In this document: positions 32,178 to 39,605 of the stretch, piece after piece
How the letters are laid out: every line of letters begins with the position of its first letter
How positions within the stretch are numbered: position 1 is the stretch's first letter
Assembly (NCBI GenBank): GCA_964548365.1
Contig: CAZJRD010000030.1
Span: forward strand, 1 to 39,698
Source of the DNA: B46-G9 sp964548365
Lineage (GTDB): Bacteria; Desulfobacterota; DSM-4660; Desulfatiglandales; Desulfatiglandaceae
Direction of reading: 5' to 3'
DNA: 39,698 nucleotides
Position numbers and translations under genes: made by a program
Notes under the pieces: generated by a model
Seen by the model: the letters and a program-made list of their open reading frames with translations, nothing else
Databases searched by the model: none
Told to the model about the DNA's origin: nothing

Positions 32178-33161
32178 CTATCCGGGATCTCCATTCAGGG
32201 TATTGGCCACCCGGAATACCTTTTTTCGCCCGTAGCGACCGGCATATCCCTGGTATTTTGGTATTCCCTGAACACGAGCCAGTAGTTTTTCTTGAAAACT
32301 GTTGTTGAGGAGCAGGATATCTCCCTCTTTCATGTTCAAGAAATCTTTGACCGGGAGATTGCTTTTCCCCAGATCAACACTAAAATCCACTTTTGATTCA
32401 TAGATGCGCTGCCGGAGGAGCGAAATCCACATCCTGTCCTGCGCACTGTCATCCTTCTGGTAGCTGCCGGAAAGTTTCTCACGTATAGGCTGAATACTCG
32501 CATATGGAATACAAAGGGTGATGCTACCGGCAGCTTTTTTCAACTCCACTTCAAATTTCACCGAGATCAGGAATTCGCTCGGAGGCATTACGTTTACTCC
32601 TTGGGGATTTGTCTCTGAACGAACGAAAACTGTTTTTACGGGATACACGTCTTTCCACGCCTTCTCCATATCCGCCAGGGCTATGTTGACCACTTTCCCT
32701 ATGATTTTTTGCTCGATAGGCGTAAAATCCCTTCCCTCTACCTTGGCTGATCCCGCCCCGTTTCCCCCGAAAAAAGCCTCAATCAGACTGAATACCAGCC
32801 GGGTCTCTATGACCAACATCCCAACCCCCCGCAGAGGTTCAATTTTGAATAGATGGAGGCTCGTAGGAAGGGGTAAAGATCTCTGGAATTCCTCAAACTT
32901 GATCATCTCCAGAGGGCCCGCGTCTATTTCGATCATCTTGCCCAGGGTATTGGAGAGGGAGTTTTTCAGCCTGTGGGCATATCGCTGGTTCGCGAGCACG
33001 AAAAGCGGCATGTTCCCTTTCAGCTTTCTCCCCTGGCTGCTCCAGTCGAAAGATTCGTATTCACCTTCTGCTTCAAGCGTATCACTGTCCGTCTCCACAT
33101 CACCGGAATCCATTCCCTTGAGCAGGGCATCTACTTCATCTTGTGAGAGTATCTGGTTCAC
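32178..33161 (-). CDS. fliM: Flagellar motor switch protein FliM
   Basis: This 327-residue protein begins NQILSQDEVDALLKGMDSGD, the N-terminal CheY-P binding peptide. The CheC-like middle domain holds FSLIEAFFGGNGAGSAKVEGRDFTPIEQKII, and the C-terminal SpoA domain has VDLGKSNLPVKDFLNMKEGDILLLN. FliM links CheY to the rotor. The start is a GTG with AAGGAAGG upstream. The 128-bp gap to fliL contains CCGTTGACCCGTTAGT and GCCTTATGCCTTACGCCCTA repeats. Confidence 0.97.
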   Translation of the reverse strand: MNQILSQDEVDALLKGMDSGDVETDSDTLEAEGEYESFDWSSQGRKLKGNMPLFVLANQRYAHRLKNSLSNTLGKMIEIDAGPLEMIKFEEFQRSLPLPTSLHLFKIEPLRGVGMLVIETRLVFSLIEAFFGGNGAGSAKVEGRDFTPIEQKIIGKVVNIALADMEKAWKDVYPVKTVFVRSETNPQGVNVMPPSEFLISVKFEVELKKAAGSITLCIPYASIQPIREKLSGSYQKDDSAQDRMWISLLRQRIYESKVDFSVDLGKSNLPVKDFLNMKEGDILLLNNSFQEKLLARVQGIPKYQGYAGRYGRKKVFRVANTLNGDPG

Positions 33162-33169
33162 GCCTTCCT

Positions 33170-33289
33170 TCTTTTCATTGACCCGTTGACCCGTTAGTCG
33201 CTTTAAGCAGTCTCGGATAAAATGTTACTCTTCCTCTTTTGCCTTATGTTTTGCGCCTTATGCCTTACGCCCTACGCCTGTCTTTTTGG
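33170..33289. repeat. fliL-fliM gap with two short tandem repeat phrases
   Basis: TTGACCCGTTGACCCGTTAG (33178-33197) and a run of GCCTTATGTTTTGCGCCTTA then TGCCTTACGCCCTACGCCTG (33240-33279) are degenerate 7- to 9-bp tandem repeats. They are of the same style as, but different sequence from, the GAGTC heptads. No promoter was recognised. Confidence 0.7.
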
Positions 33290-33805
33290 TTACTGGACGA
33301 TGAATTCCGTGAAGTAAACATTCCTCACCTTTCCCGATTTCAGATACCCATTTACCATTCCGAGAATTTCAGCGCGCAGTTCATATTTTCCCGAAAGATC
33401 ACTGACGTCCTTGTAACTTTTGCTGCTCAGAAGAGTAAGGATACCGTCCCGGAACTGTGGTAGCCGTTTTTCCATTTCAGGCTGGAGTTTTTCGTTGTCC
33501 AGTTCAAACTCAACCTTCACCTTCAGGTATCGTTTTCCCAGCGGTTCATTGAGGTTGACGATAAATGGTTCCAGGGGATATACGGGACCGATTTCCTGAT
33601 TGGGATCCTCTTTGACGGCTTTCGCGGCCTTTCCCTCGTCTTTTTCATCGAGAACGTTGCTCAACATGCCGCTTTTCCACGCAAACGCCCCTCCTCCCAG
33701 CAGCAGAACGATGACAAGTGCGAGGATAATAAATTTCATGGGAGACTTTTTTCCCGATGGTTTCTCTTCCTGTTCCTTGACCGCTTCTTTCTCTTCTTCA
33801 GCCAT
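33290..33805 (-). CDS. fliL: Flagellar basal body-associated protein FliL
   Basis: This 171-residue protein has a short charged cytoplasmic tail and one membrane helix (MKFIILALVIVLLLGGGAFAW). The periplasmic domain has YPLEPFIVNLNEPLGKRYLKVKVEFELDNEKL, then ELRAEILGMVNGYLKSGKVRNVYFTEFIVQ, the FliL pattern. FliL surrounds the stator and supports motor torque. AGAGGAG precedes the ATG. It lies 52 bp after motA, where motB would be expected in relatives. Confidence 0.95.
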   Translation of the reverse strand: MAEEEKEAVKEQEEKPSGKKSPMKFIILALVIVLLLGGGAFAWKSGMLSNVLDEKDEGKAAKAVKEDPNQEIGPVYPLEPFIVNLNEPLGKRYLKVKVEFELDNEKLQPEMEKRLPQFRDGILTLLSSKSYKDVSDLSGKYELRAEILGMVNGYLKSGKVRNVYFTEFIVQ

Positions 33806-33857
33806 GTCGCCATTCTCCTCTTATTCTTATCTTTGCTCCGGGGAGTTTTTCCCGGTT

Positions 33858-34622
33858 TTATTTAAATGAACTTTCCCGCATCTGAGGCGGCAAATACGCG
33901 TTGAGTTTCTGCTCGATCACACGCGGGTTTTCCCCCTTGGCTATGGAAATAACTCCTTCCGTCATCAGGTCCTTCACCATGACCTCTGAGCTGCTCCTGT
34001 TCTTCAGTTTTCCCGCGATGGGGAGACACATAATATTCGCCAGCAGTGCCCCGTAAAACGTGGTGAGAAGCGCAACCGCCATGGAAGGGCCGATGGTGCT
34101 GGGGTCATCCATGGTCTGGAGCATCTGCACGAGTCCTATGAGAGTCCCGATCATGCCCATGGCAGGGGCAAACGTTCCCAGGGTGGTAAAAATCTCGGCC
34201 CCGAGCTTGTGCCGGTCCTGGATGGCGACCACCTCCGTCTCCAGGATTTCCCGGATGGAGCCGGGCTCCAGCCCATCCACCGCAAGCTGCAAACCCTTTT
34301 TCATGAATTCATCATTTGCCTCGTTGGCGCTGGATTCAAGGGCAAGGATGCCTTCACGCCGGGCGATACCGGCAAGTTTTACGAAGTTGGCGATGACTTC
34401 ACTGGCCGTCACCTGTTTGTGGAGAAAGGCATTCTTGACCACCTTGATGACCTTGAGCATGTCCGGGAGGGGGTAGTTGATCATCGTGGCGCCGAGTGAC
34501 CCGCCAACCACGATGAGGACCGAGGGGATATTGACAAACAGTGCCAGACTTCCCCCCATCAGGATGGCGGAAACGACAAGGGCAAAGGCTGTAATAATAC
34601 CAACGAGGGTTGCAATATCCAT
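33858..34622 (-). CDS. motA: Flagellar motor stator protein MotA
   Basis: This 254-residue protein has four membrane helices. LVGIITAFALVVSAILMGGSL is the first; FTTLGTFAPAMGMIGTLIGLVQML and MAVALLTTFYGALLANIMCLPIAGKL form the third and fourth and are diagnostic. The cytoplasmic loop has REGILALESSANEANDEFM and GLEPGSIREILETEV. MotA and MotB form the ion channel. The ATG at 34622 has GGAGAA 9 nt upstream; the GTG at 34631 abuts that sequence and is rejected. A perfect sigma-54 promoter lies upstream. No motB follows it. Confidence 0.96.
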   Translation of the reverse strand: MDIATLVGIITAFALVVSAILMGGSLALFVNIPSVLIVVGGSLGATMINYPLPDMLKVIKVVKNAFLHKQVTASEVIANFVKLAGIARREGILALESSANEANDEFMKKGLQLAVDGLEPGSIREILETEVVAIQDRHKLGAEIFTTLGTFAPAMGMIGTLIGLVQMLQTMDDPSTIGPSMAVALLTTFYGALLANIMCLPIAGKLKNRSSSEVMVKDLMTEGVISIAKGENPRVIEQKLNAYLPPQMRESSFK

Positions 34623-34722
34623 GCGACTCACTTCTCCGGTATAATGATGTAATCACCGTAACTACTCAGATAGACAGACCCACTCCTACATACCTGGGCA
34701 GTTACCAATCGCAATAGTATTA

Positions 34723-34738
34723 AGCAACCACCGTGCCA
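34723..34738 (-). promoter_or_regulatory. sigma-54 (-24/-12) promoter for the motA operon
   Basis: The minus strand reads TGGCACGGTGGTTGCT, a full match to TGGCACR-N4-TTGCW. The predicted start is near 34712, about 90 nt before motA. A copy of most of this site (missing the last bases) recurs at 34880-34893 only because the flanks of the sequence gap are duplicated. The gap 34632-35084 otherwise contains the assembly gap and a hairpin; no gene is seen. Confidence 0.8.
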
Positions 34739-34934
34739 GAAGCTCCCGTTGGAGACATTTCATTTTTGTTTGATTTTTTNNNNNNNNNNNNNNNNNNNNN
34801 NNNNNNNNNNNNNNNNNNNNNNNNNNNNNNNNNNNNNNNNNNNNNNNNNNNNNNNNNNNNNNNNNNNNNNNNNNNNNNNCAACCACCGTGCCAGAAGCTC
34901 CCGTTGGAGACATTTCATTTTTGTTTGATTTTTT
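34725..34934. other. Assembly gap: 100 N flanked by two identical 55-bp copies
   Basis: The 55 bases 34725-34779 are repeated exactly at 34880-34934, with 100 N between. Two contigs that end in an identical stretch of odd length are typical of a k-mer assembly joined with a default 100-N spacer. The true genome most likely has one copy and no gap. Apparent short ORFs running through the N are artefacts. Confidence 0.85.
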
Positions 34935-35033
34935 GTCCTTTTATTTCAAGAACATAATAGGGCAAGAAAGGATGGGGACAAGATTGGAAACGGACGCACG
35001 GAAAGAATTGTCAATTTATTGACGCGACACGAT

Positions 35034-35066
35034 GAGTCAGGAGTCACGTACCTCGACTCCTGACTC
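35034..35066. terminator. 12-bp stem hairpin after flgE, built from GAGTC repeats
   Basis: GAGTCAGGAGTC (35034-35045) and GACTCCTGACTC (35055-35066) form a perfect 12-bp stem with a 9-base loop, 20 bp past the flgE stop. T-rich sequence lies on the plus-strand side only, so it is not a perfect intrinsic terminator for flgE. It may still help end the fliK-flgD-flgE transcript. Confidence 0.5.
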
Positions 35067-35084
35067 GTTTTTCTTGACTCGTCT

Positions 35085-36506
35085 TTATCGTTTCAGGTTA
35101 ATCAAGTCCGCCAGCATCTGGTCTGTTACCGTAATGATTTTGGAGTTTGCCTGAAATCCCCGCTGGGTGGTGATCATCTTGACGAACTCGTTGGCAATAT
35201 CCACATTTGACTGCTCAAGGGAATTGGGGGATATGCTGCCAAGACCATTTGTCCCGGGATCTCCGGTGATGGCATCCCCGCTCTCCCGCGTTTCCCGGTA
35301 CAAACTGCTTCCCTCCTTGTGCAAGCCCTGCACATTCTGGAACTTTGCCAGGGCGACCCGATAAAGGGGGATGAGCTGGCCGTTTGAATACAACCCGGTC
35401 ATGGTCCCGTCCACGTCCACGTCCACGCCCTTGAGATCACCCGCACCATACCCGTTTGCCGACTGGAAAATGGTGCTGGAAGACCGCGCGTACTGAGTCG
35501 TGGTGAGTGCGGCATTGGTCCACGAAGCTCCTTCGAGATGAGTACCAATATCCAGGCCGATATCCATGACGGTTCCTGCACCACCGATAAAATCAGGGGT
35601 GAACTGGAGGTAGCCTGCACTGTTGAGCGTGGCAGCGCCCCAGTTAGCAGCAGCAGCCGGGTCAGTCCAATCAGCTCCGGTAAAAGTATCCATGGTCACA
35701 TCACTGATGGTCCCTGAGCTGTCGCTGAAGGTAATGGTTCCCTTGGCTAGAAGACCGGCACAAGTGGTGCTTGGCGCACCCGCCCGGACGTCTTCATCCG
35801 GATTGCAGCTCACGACATATTGCCATGTTGAAGTAGTCGGGTCCTTATCATAGTAGACGGTAATATCATGGGTGCTTCCCAGGGAATCGTACACTTTGAC
35901 CGTACTCTGATATTCATAATATTCCGGAGCTATGCCCCCTGCCGTTCCGTCCCACTCCCCCGCAAGGTCAACGGCATGACTATGCCCCGTGGCATCAGAA
36001 TCCAGGTTTGTAATAACGCTGATCTTACTGCTGGGCTCCGGGTTCGAAGTAAAGGAATCAAGCAGGACGTCTGATATGGTTCCAATGTTCTCACCCTGGT
36101 CATCTAATCGCCATCCCTGGACCACGTACCCTTCCGGATTGGTCAGGTATCCATCATTATCGAACCGGAAATTGCCGGCCCGGGAATAAAAAAGGCTGTC
36201 GCTCCCTGCCTCCCTCAGGGTGAAAAAACCGTCGCCGCCGATTGCCAGGTCTGTGGTATTGCCGGTTGATTCAAAAGATCCCTGCTCAAAGGATGCTGCC
36301 ACGTCCCCGATTGCCGTGCCGCGCCCCACTTGGGCCGTGCCCGACTGGGTGGAGATGGACTGGCTCAGGAGATCCTGAAAGGTAAAGGCGCTCCCCTTGA
36401 AGCCTACCGTATTGACGTTGGCGATGTTGTCGCCGATGATCTGCATGGCGTTCCCGAGAGAACTCAGCCCGCTGATTCCTGAAAACAATGCGCTTGAAAG
36501 TGCCAT
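35085..36506 (-). CDS. flgE: Flagellar hook protein FlgE
   Basis: This 473-residue protein opens ALSSALFSGISGLSSLGNAMQIIGDNIANVNTVGFKGSAFTF, the hook-type N terminus. It contains TDLAIGGDGFFTLREAGSDSLFYSRAGNF and ends NVDIANEFVKMITTQRGFQANSKIITVTDQMLADLINLKR. The middle is Asp/Thr/Gly-rich, as expected for the surface domain. FlgE polymerises under the FlgD cap to form the hook. GGAGGGG precedes the ATG. It is last in the fliK-flgD-flgE run and separated from flgD by copy 3 of the composite repeat. Confidence 0.97.
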   Translation of the reverse strand: MALSSALFSGISGLSSLGNAMQIIGDNIANVNTVGFKGSAFTFQDLLSQSISTQSGTAQVGRGTAIGDVAASFEQGSFESTGNTTDLAIGGDGFFTLREAGSDSLFYSRAGNFRFDNDGYLTNPEGYVVQGWRLDDQGENIGTISDVLLDSFTSNPEPSSKISVITNLDSDATGHSHAVDLAGEWDGTAGGIAPEYYEYQSTVKVYDSLGSTHDITVYYDKDPTTSTWQYVVSCNPDEDVRAGAPSTTCAGLLAKGTITFSDSSGTISDVTMDTFTGADWTDPAAAANWGAATLNSAGYLQFTPDFIGGAGTVMDIGLDIGTHLEGASWTNAALTTTQYARSSSTIFQSANGYGAGDLKGVDVDVDGTMTGLYSNGQLIPLYRVALAKFQNVQGLHKEGSSLYRETRESGDAITGDPGTNGLGSISPNSLEQSNVDIANEFVKMITTQRGFQANSKIITVTDQMLADLINLKR

Positions 36507-36528
36507 TTTTCCCCTCCTGCTTTGTTAA

Positions 36529-36760
36529 GGTTGTTTAGACTGTAGACTGTTAGGCTGTTAGTAAAACCCTTTCCCGGTTGCGGGTAGAGCCCGTTGGCCT
36601 GTTGAGCCGGTTTGCCCGTTTCAATAAAACGAACTCTTTCCCTTTTCCCTTCTGCCTTCAGCTTATTAAGCTATTTTTTCACCCAAACTCCTCATCACTC
36701 GGAACTCATCACTTTGCACTTCGTACTAGTTTTTGTTGACTCACGACTCCTGACTCTCCT
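36529..36760. repeat. Composite intergenic repeat, copy 3 (flgD-flgE gap)
   Basis: The block consists of GTTTAGACTGTAGACTGTTAGGC units (36529-36560), a GGTTTTACT-complement block, CCGTTGGCCTGTTGAGCCGG and TTTGCCCGTTTCAATAAAAC (about 36590-36630), CCTTCTGCCTTCAGCTTATT (36648-36667) and GACTC heptads to 36760. It matches copy 1 in reverse along about 110 bp and shares the centre with copy 2. The last heptads lie inside the final codons of flgD. Confidence 0.8.
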
Positions 36761-37430
36761 CCGGGAGACTGATATCCAGGACCTGGTTAAAGTTCACCGG
36801 GATATCTCCCACATAGAGAATCGGAGTATCTCCTTCCAGGTTGACCCGTGTCACCTTTCCGCTGGTCATGGTGTCGGCAAGGACAGGCGAACCTGTTTCA
36901 TCCAGAGCATTGACCGTAAAACCATAAATCCCGGCCGGCGACTGGAGGCCTGAACTATTCATGCCGTCCCATTCAAATGCGTGCTGCCCCGCATCGAGGA
37001 GTCCTAAGGGTATGGTGCGAACAAGGTTCCCTGAACCATCCATGACACTGACGGTGCAGGTGGCCGGTGCCTGGATCTGAAACCCGCCTTTGGCGATCCC
37101 TGGCTCACTCAGGGAGAGCTGATCACCTCCGGCCACAATATCCTTCCCAATAAAATTCAGGGCATCATACTTGCTCGTGTCACCCTGCGCTCCCTTCAGC
37201 GATTCCAGGTTGTCATTGACATTGAAAAGCTGTTCAAGACTGCTGAACTGGGCAAGCTGGGCAGTAAATTCAGTTCCTTCCATGGGACTCAAGGGATCTT
37301 GGTTCCGCATCTGGGCCAGGAAGATCTTGAGAAAATCATTCTTGCCCATGTTATCGGACGTTTTTTGGGTTGTGGTCTCCGATGTCTGGCTACTTGCCGA
37401 TTGAATAGCTTGAATGGGTGATATCATCAT
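36741..37430 (-). CDS. flgD: Hook cap/assembly protein FlgD
   Basis: This 229-residue protein has the FlgD core NMGKNDFLKIFLAQMRNQDPLSPMEGTEFTAQLAQFSSLEQL. A middle FlgD Ig-like part follows (FEWDGMNSSGLQSPAGIYGFTV), and the C-terminal tail includes PILYVGDIPVNFNQVLDI. FlgD caps the growing hook. AAGGAG lies just before the two ATGs (37430, 37427). The final residues Ser-Gln-Glu-Ser-stop are read from a GAGTCAGGAGTC repeat, so the native C terminus may have been altered by the repeat. Confidence 0.95.
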   Translation of the reverse strand: MMISPIQAIQSASSQTSETTTQKTSDNMGKNDFLKIFLAQMRNQDPLSPMEGTEFTAQLAQFSSLEQLFNVNDNLESLKGAQGDTSKYDALNFIGKDIVAGGDQLSLSEPGIAKGGFQIQAPATCTVSVMDGSGNLVRTIPLGLLDAGQHAFEWDGMNSSGLQSPAGIYGFTVNALDETGSPVLADTMTSGKVTRVNLEGDTPILYVGDIPVNFNQVLDISLPEESQES

Positions 37431-37484
37431 GGTCTCCTTCTGTTGACATACAAAAACGGATCTGTGTCCAGAACAGGCAGGGAA

Positions 37485-39137
37485 TCACACCCGCACGTTG
37501 ATCTGGTACCGATCATCTACTGCTGTCCGTGCATCCGGCTGATCAAGGGCTGTAGGCTCGATACCTGTTTCCCTGGTCCACCCGGAAGCTCCCGTTTTAG
37601 CTGTTTTCCCCCACATTTCATCCCGATCCATAAAATCACGACCGTCCGCCCCCACATGGACGCTGAACTCCTCTACCACGAAACCGAGACCCGCAAGTTG
37701 CTGTTTGAGCTGGCTAAGGTTCGACTCGATCATTTCCTTCACCAGGGGGTTTTCCGTGCCCAGATGCGCTTGGAGATGTCCCTGGTCGATAACCAGCCGA
37801 AGTTCGATGTGGCCGAGTTCGGGCGGGGACAGTTGTATCCTTGCCTGCTGCTTCCCCGCCTTCATCATCCACTGCATCCTGTCCAGGATAGCAGGAACCG
37901 GAGACGTGCCCTGGGCATAGTCAAGTGCACGAGCGAAGATGCCCGCATGCGGTGACGTAGGCAATACTCTGTTGGCTCCTGAGCCCTGCGCAGCTGTCTT
38001 GACAAATGCCTCGCCCGATGCAAATGAAACCTTTCCATCAAATCCGTGCCCCTTCAAACTTCGCAGTCTCTTGGAGGAAGGTTCCCCTTCCCCGGCACGC
38101 AATAAAGACGCGAGCCGTTCAGAGAGGGATTTATCCGTGAGATTCACCTGATCCCCTCCCCGGAAAAGAAACGGCTGGAGAAAATTCCCGTCCTTGTCAC
38201 TCACCTGCTGCCCGCCGGTACGGGCATCCTTCAGTATTGCCAGGATCTTTTCTGTCCAGGGATCGTTTTTTGCCTTGTATTGCTGCCGGAGGACCAAGCC
38301 ATCCCACAGGCCCAGCTCTCCGGCCTTCGCTGATGAAGATCCGGAAACCTTTTTCGCATAGGTGACGTTCATGCCCTCCAGGAATGACTTTACCTCTTCA
38401 GGAGGGACGCCCTTTTCCCGCAAGACTTGGGCCAGAACCGTCTTGATCTGCTTTTGGACATCTTCCGAAGGTGTTTCGGCGTATGCATGCATAAATGCTT
38501 TGAGGTCGGTAGGGCTTATGTGCTGTGCCGCTCGAGTTGAATGACAACCGATACCGAGCTGAGAAAGCAGCGCGGCGAGCTTTTGCGGAGAGTCAATATC
38601 CGGAAATTTTTCAGAAAGGGTCCCCACGATCTTTGAAAGGAGAACGTTGCCTTTACCGTCGCCTCCGCGCTCAATCAGGGCTTTTACATCCCCTGCGCCC
38701 AAGCCCATGCGGAAGAGGACTTCCTGGAGCCGGGGGATATCTCGTGAGGCAACCATCAGATCTCCGTGGCCTCCAGGCGCCGTACCCTTGCGCCCGTTCA
38801 ATGCCGCCATGAGTCGATCCACGTGAATGGAACCATCTTCACCCGTCGCCCCCTTGATCAGGGAATTTGCCTCTTTTCCGAAAATCCCTTTATCCTCCAG
38901 GTATGCGGTCAACTTTTTTTCAGCACCCGGAGCCCATGAACCCATTCCCGGAACCATGCCGGTATCCCCCAGATCATCTTCAACTCCCCTCTCCCGCGAG
39001 CTTGAAGTGCTCCTGTTTTCCTTTGTAAGCAAACTCTTAAAAAGGCCTTCACTAATCCCTTCCGCGCTTTTTGGTTTTACAGCACTTCCTGAAAATCCGG
39101 GGTCCGTGAAAAGATTCAGCGCGAATGCTTGTTCCAT
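37485..39137 (-). CDS. fliK: Flagellar hook-length control protein FliK
   Basis: This 550-residue protein has a long, poorly conserved N-terminal ruler region. The C-terminal Flg_hook domain at about 435-520 contains GKQQARIQLSPPELGHIELRLVIDQGHLQAHLGTENPLVKEMIESNLSQLKQQLAGLGFVVEEFSVHV, a standard match. FliK measures hook length and triggers the FlhB switch. It begins with an ATG behind GGAG (6 nt) and lies 35 nt below the predicted start of a sigma-54 promoter. Length is normal for the family. The last residues run close to flgD (54 bp gap). Confidence 0.93.
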   Translation of the reverse strand: MEQAFALNLFTDPGFSGSAVKPKSAEGISEGLFKSLLTKENRSTSSSRERGVEDDLGDTGMVPGMGSWAPGAEKKLTAYLEDKGIFGKEANSLIKGATGEDGSIHVDRLMAALNGRKGTAPGGHGDLMVASRDIPRLQEVLFRMGLGAGDVKALIERGGDGKGNVLLSKIVGTLSEKFPDIDSPQKLAALLSQLGIGCHSTRAAQHISPTDLKAFMHAYAETPSEDVQKQIKTVLAQVLREKGVPPEEVKSFLEGMNVTYAKKVSGSSSAKAGELGLWDGLVLRQQYKAKNDPWTEKILAILKDARTGGQQVSDKDGNFLQPFLFRGGDQVNLTDKSLSERLASLLRAGEGEPSSKRLRSLKGHGFDGKVSFASGEAFVKTAAQGSGANRVLPTSPHAGIFARALDYAQGTSPVPAILDRMQWMMKAGKQQARIQLSPPELGHIELRLVIDQGHLQAHLGTENPLVKEMIESNLSQLKQQLAGLGFVVEEFSVHVGADGRDFMDRDEMWGKTAKTGASGWTRETGIEPTALDQPDARTAVDDRYQINVRV

Positions 39138-39182
39138 ATCTTTCTCCGTGCATCTGATTGATTGCGGTTCACCGATTATTGG

Positions 39183-39198
39183 AGCAACGGGTGTGCCA
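39183..39198 (-). promoter_or_regulatory. sigma-54 (-24/-12) promoter for fliK-flgD-flgE
   Basis: The minus strand reads TGGCACACCCGTTGCT, a full match to TGGCACR-N4-TTGCW. The predicted start is near 39172, leaving a 35-nt leader before fliK. The upstream gap to 39605 carries a REP-like palindrome and no recognised gene. Confidence 0.8.
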
Positions 39199-39392
39199 AA
39201 AAACCGTTGAAATTGATTTTATCTTTTATTTCAATTTTTTACGTGGAATTTAACTCAGCATTTTTTGTCATTTCTTCAGAGCCGGAAGGTAATATTTTCC
39301 AGGTCGATGGTATTCCGGAGGCAAAAAATTCCGATTCATCCAGCCTGGTGTTGCATGAAGAGCAGGTGAACGGGATGTTCCTGAGCGGCGTC

Positions 39393-39437
39393 ATTTCGGC
39401 ACTGGAATCCCGCCACAGGCGGGAGAAGGGCCGAAAT
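39393..39437. repeat. REP-like nested palindrome
   Basis: The outer stem ATTTCGGC (39393-39400) pairs with GCCGAAAT (39430-39437), and an inner stem is made by TCCCGCC and GGCGGGA around ACA. The same outer phrase in shortened form occurs at 5583-5617. It lies in the 468-bp gap 39138-39605, upstream of the fliK promoter. Confidence 0.6.
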
Positions 39438-39605
39438 CCGCAGCGACCGGAGTCATGGACGACGGAGGGAACGTAGCTTCTGGAATATGCCGTTTGACTG
39501 ATCACCGGGGTCACGGGTGAGCTATGACCTCGTGTGGCTCCCACGGTAGCGGGAATTTTTCGATGAGCAATCAAATGGAAAAGGGTGAAATTGTGAAGGC
39601 AGGAT

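Noticed and set aside
34686..34957. Short ORFs through the N run
   Set aside because: They consist mostly of undetermined bases and a duplicated contig end.
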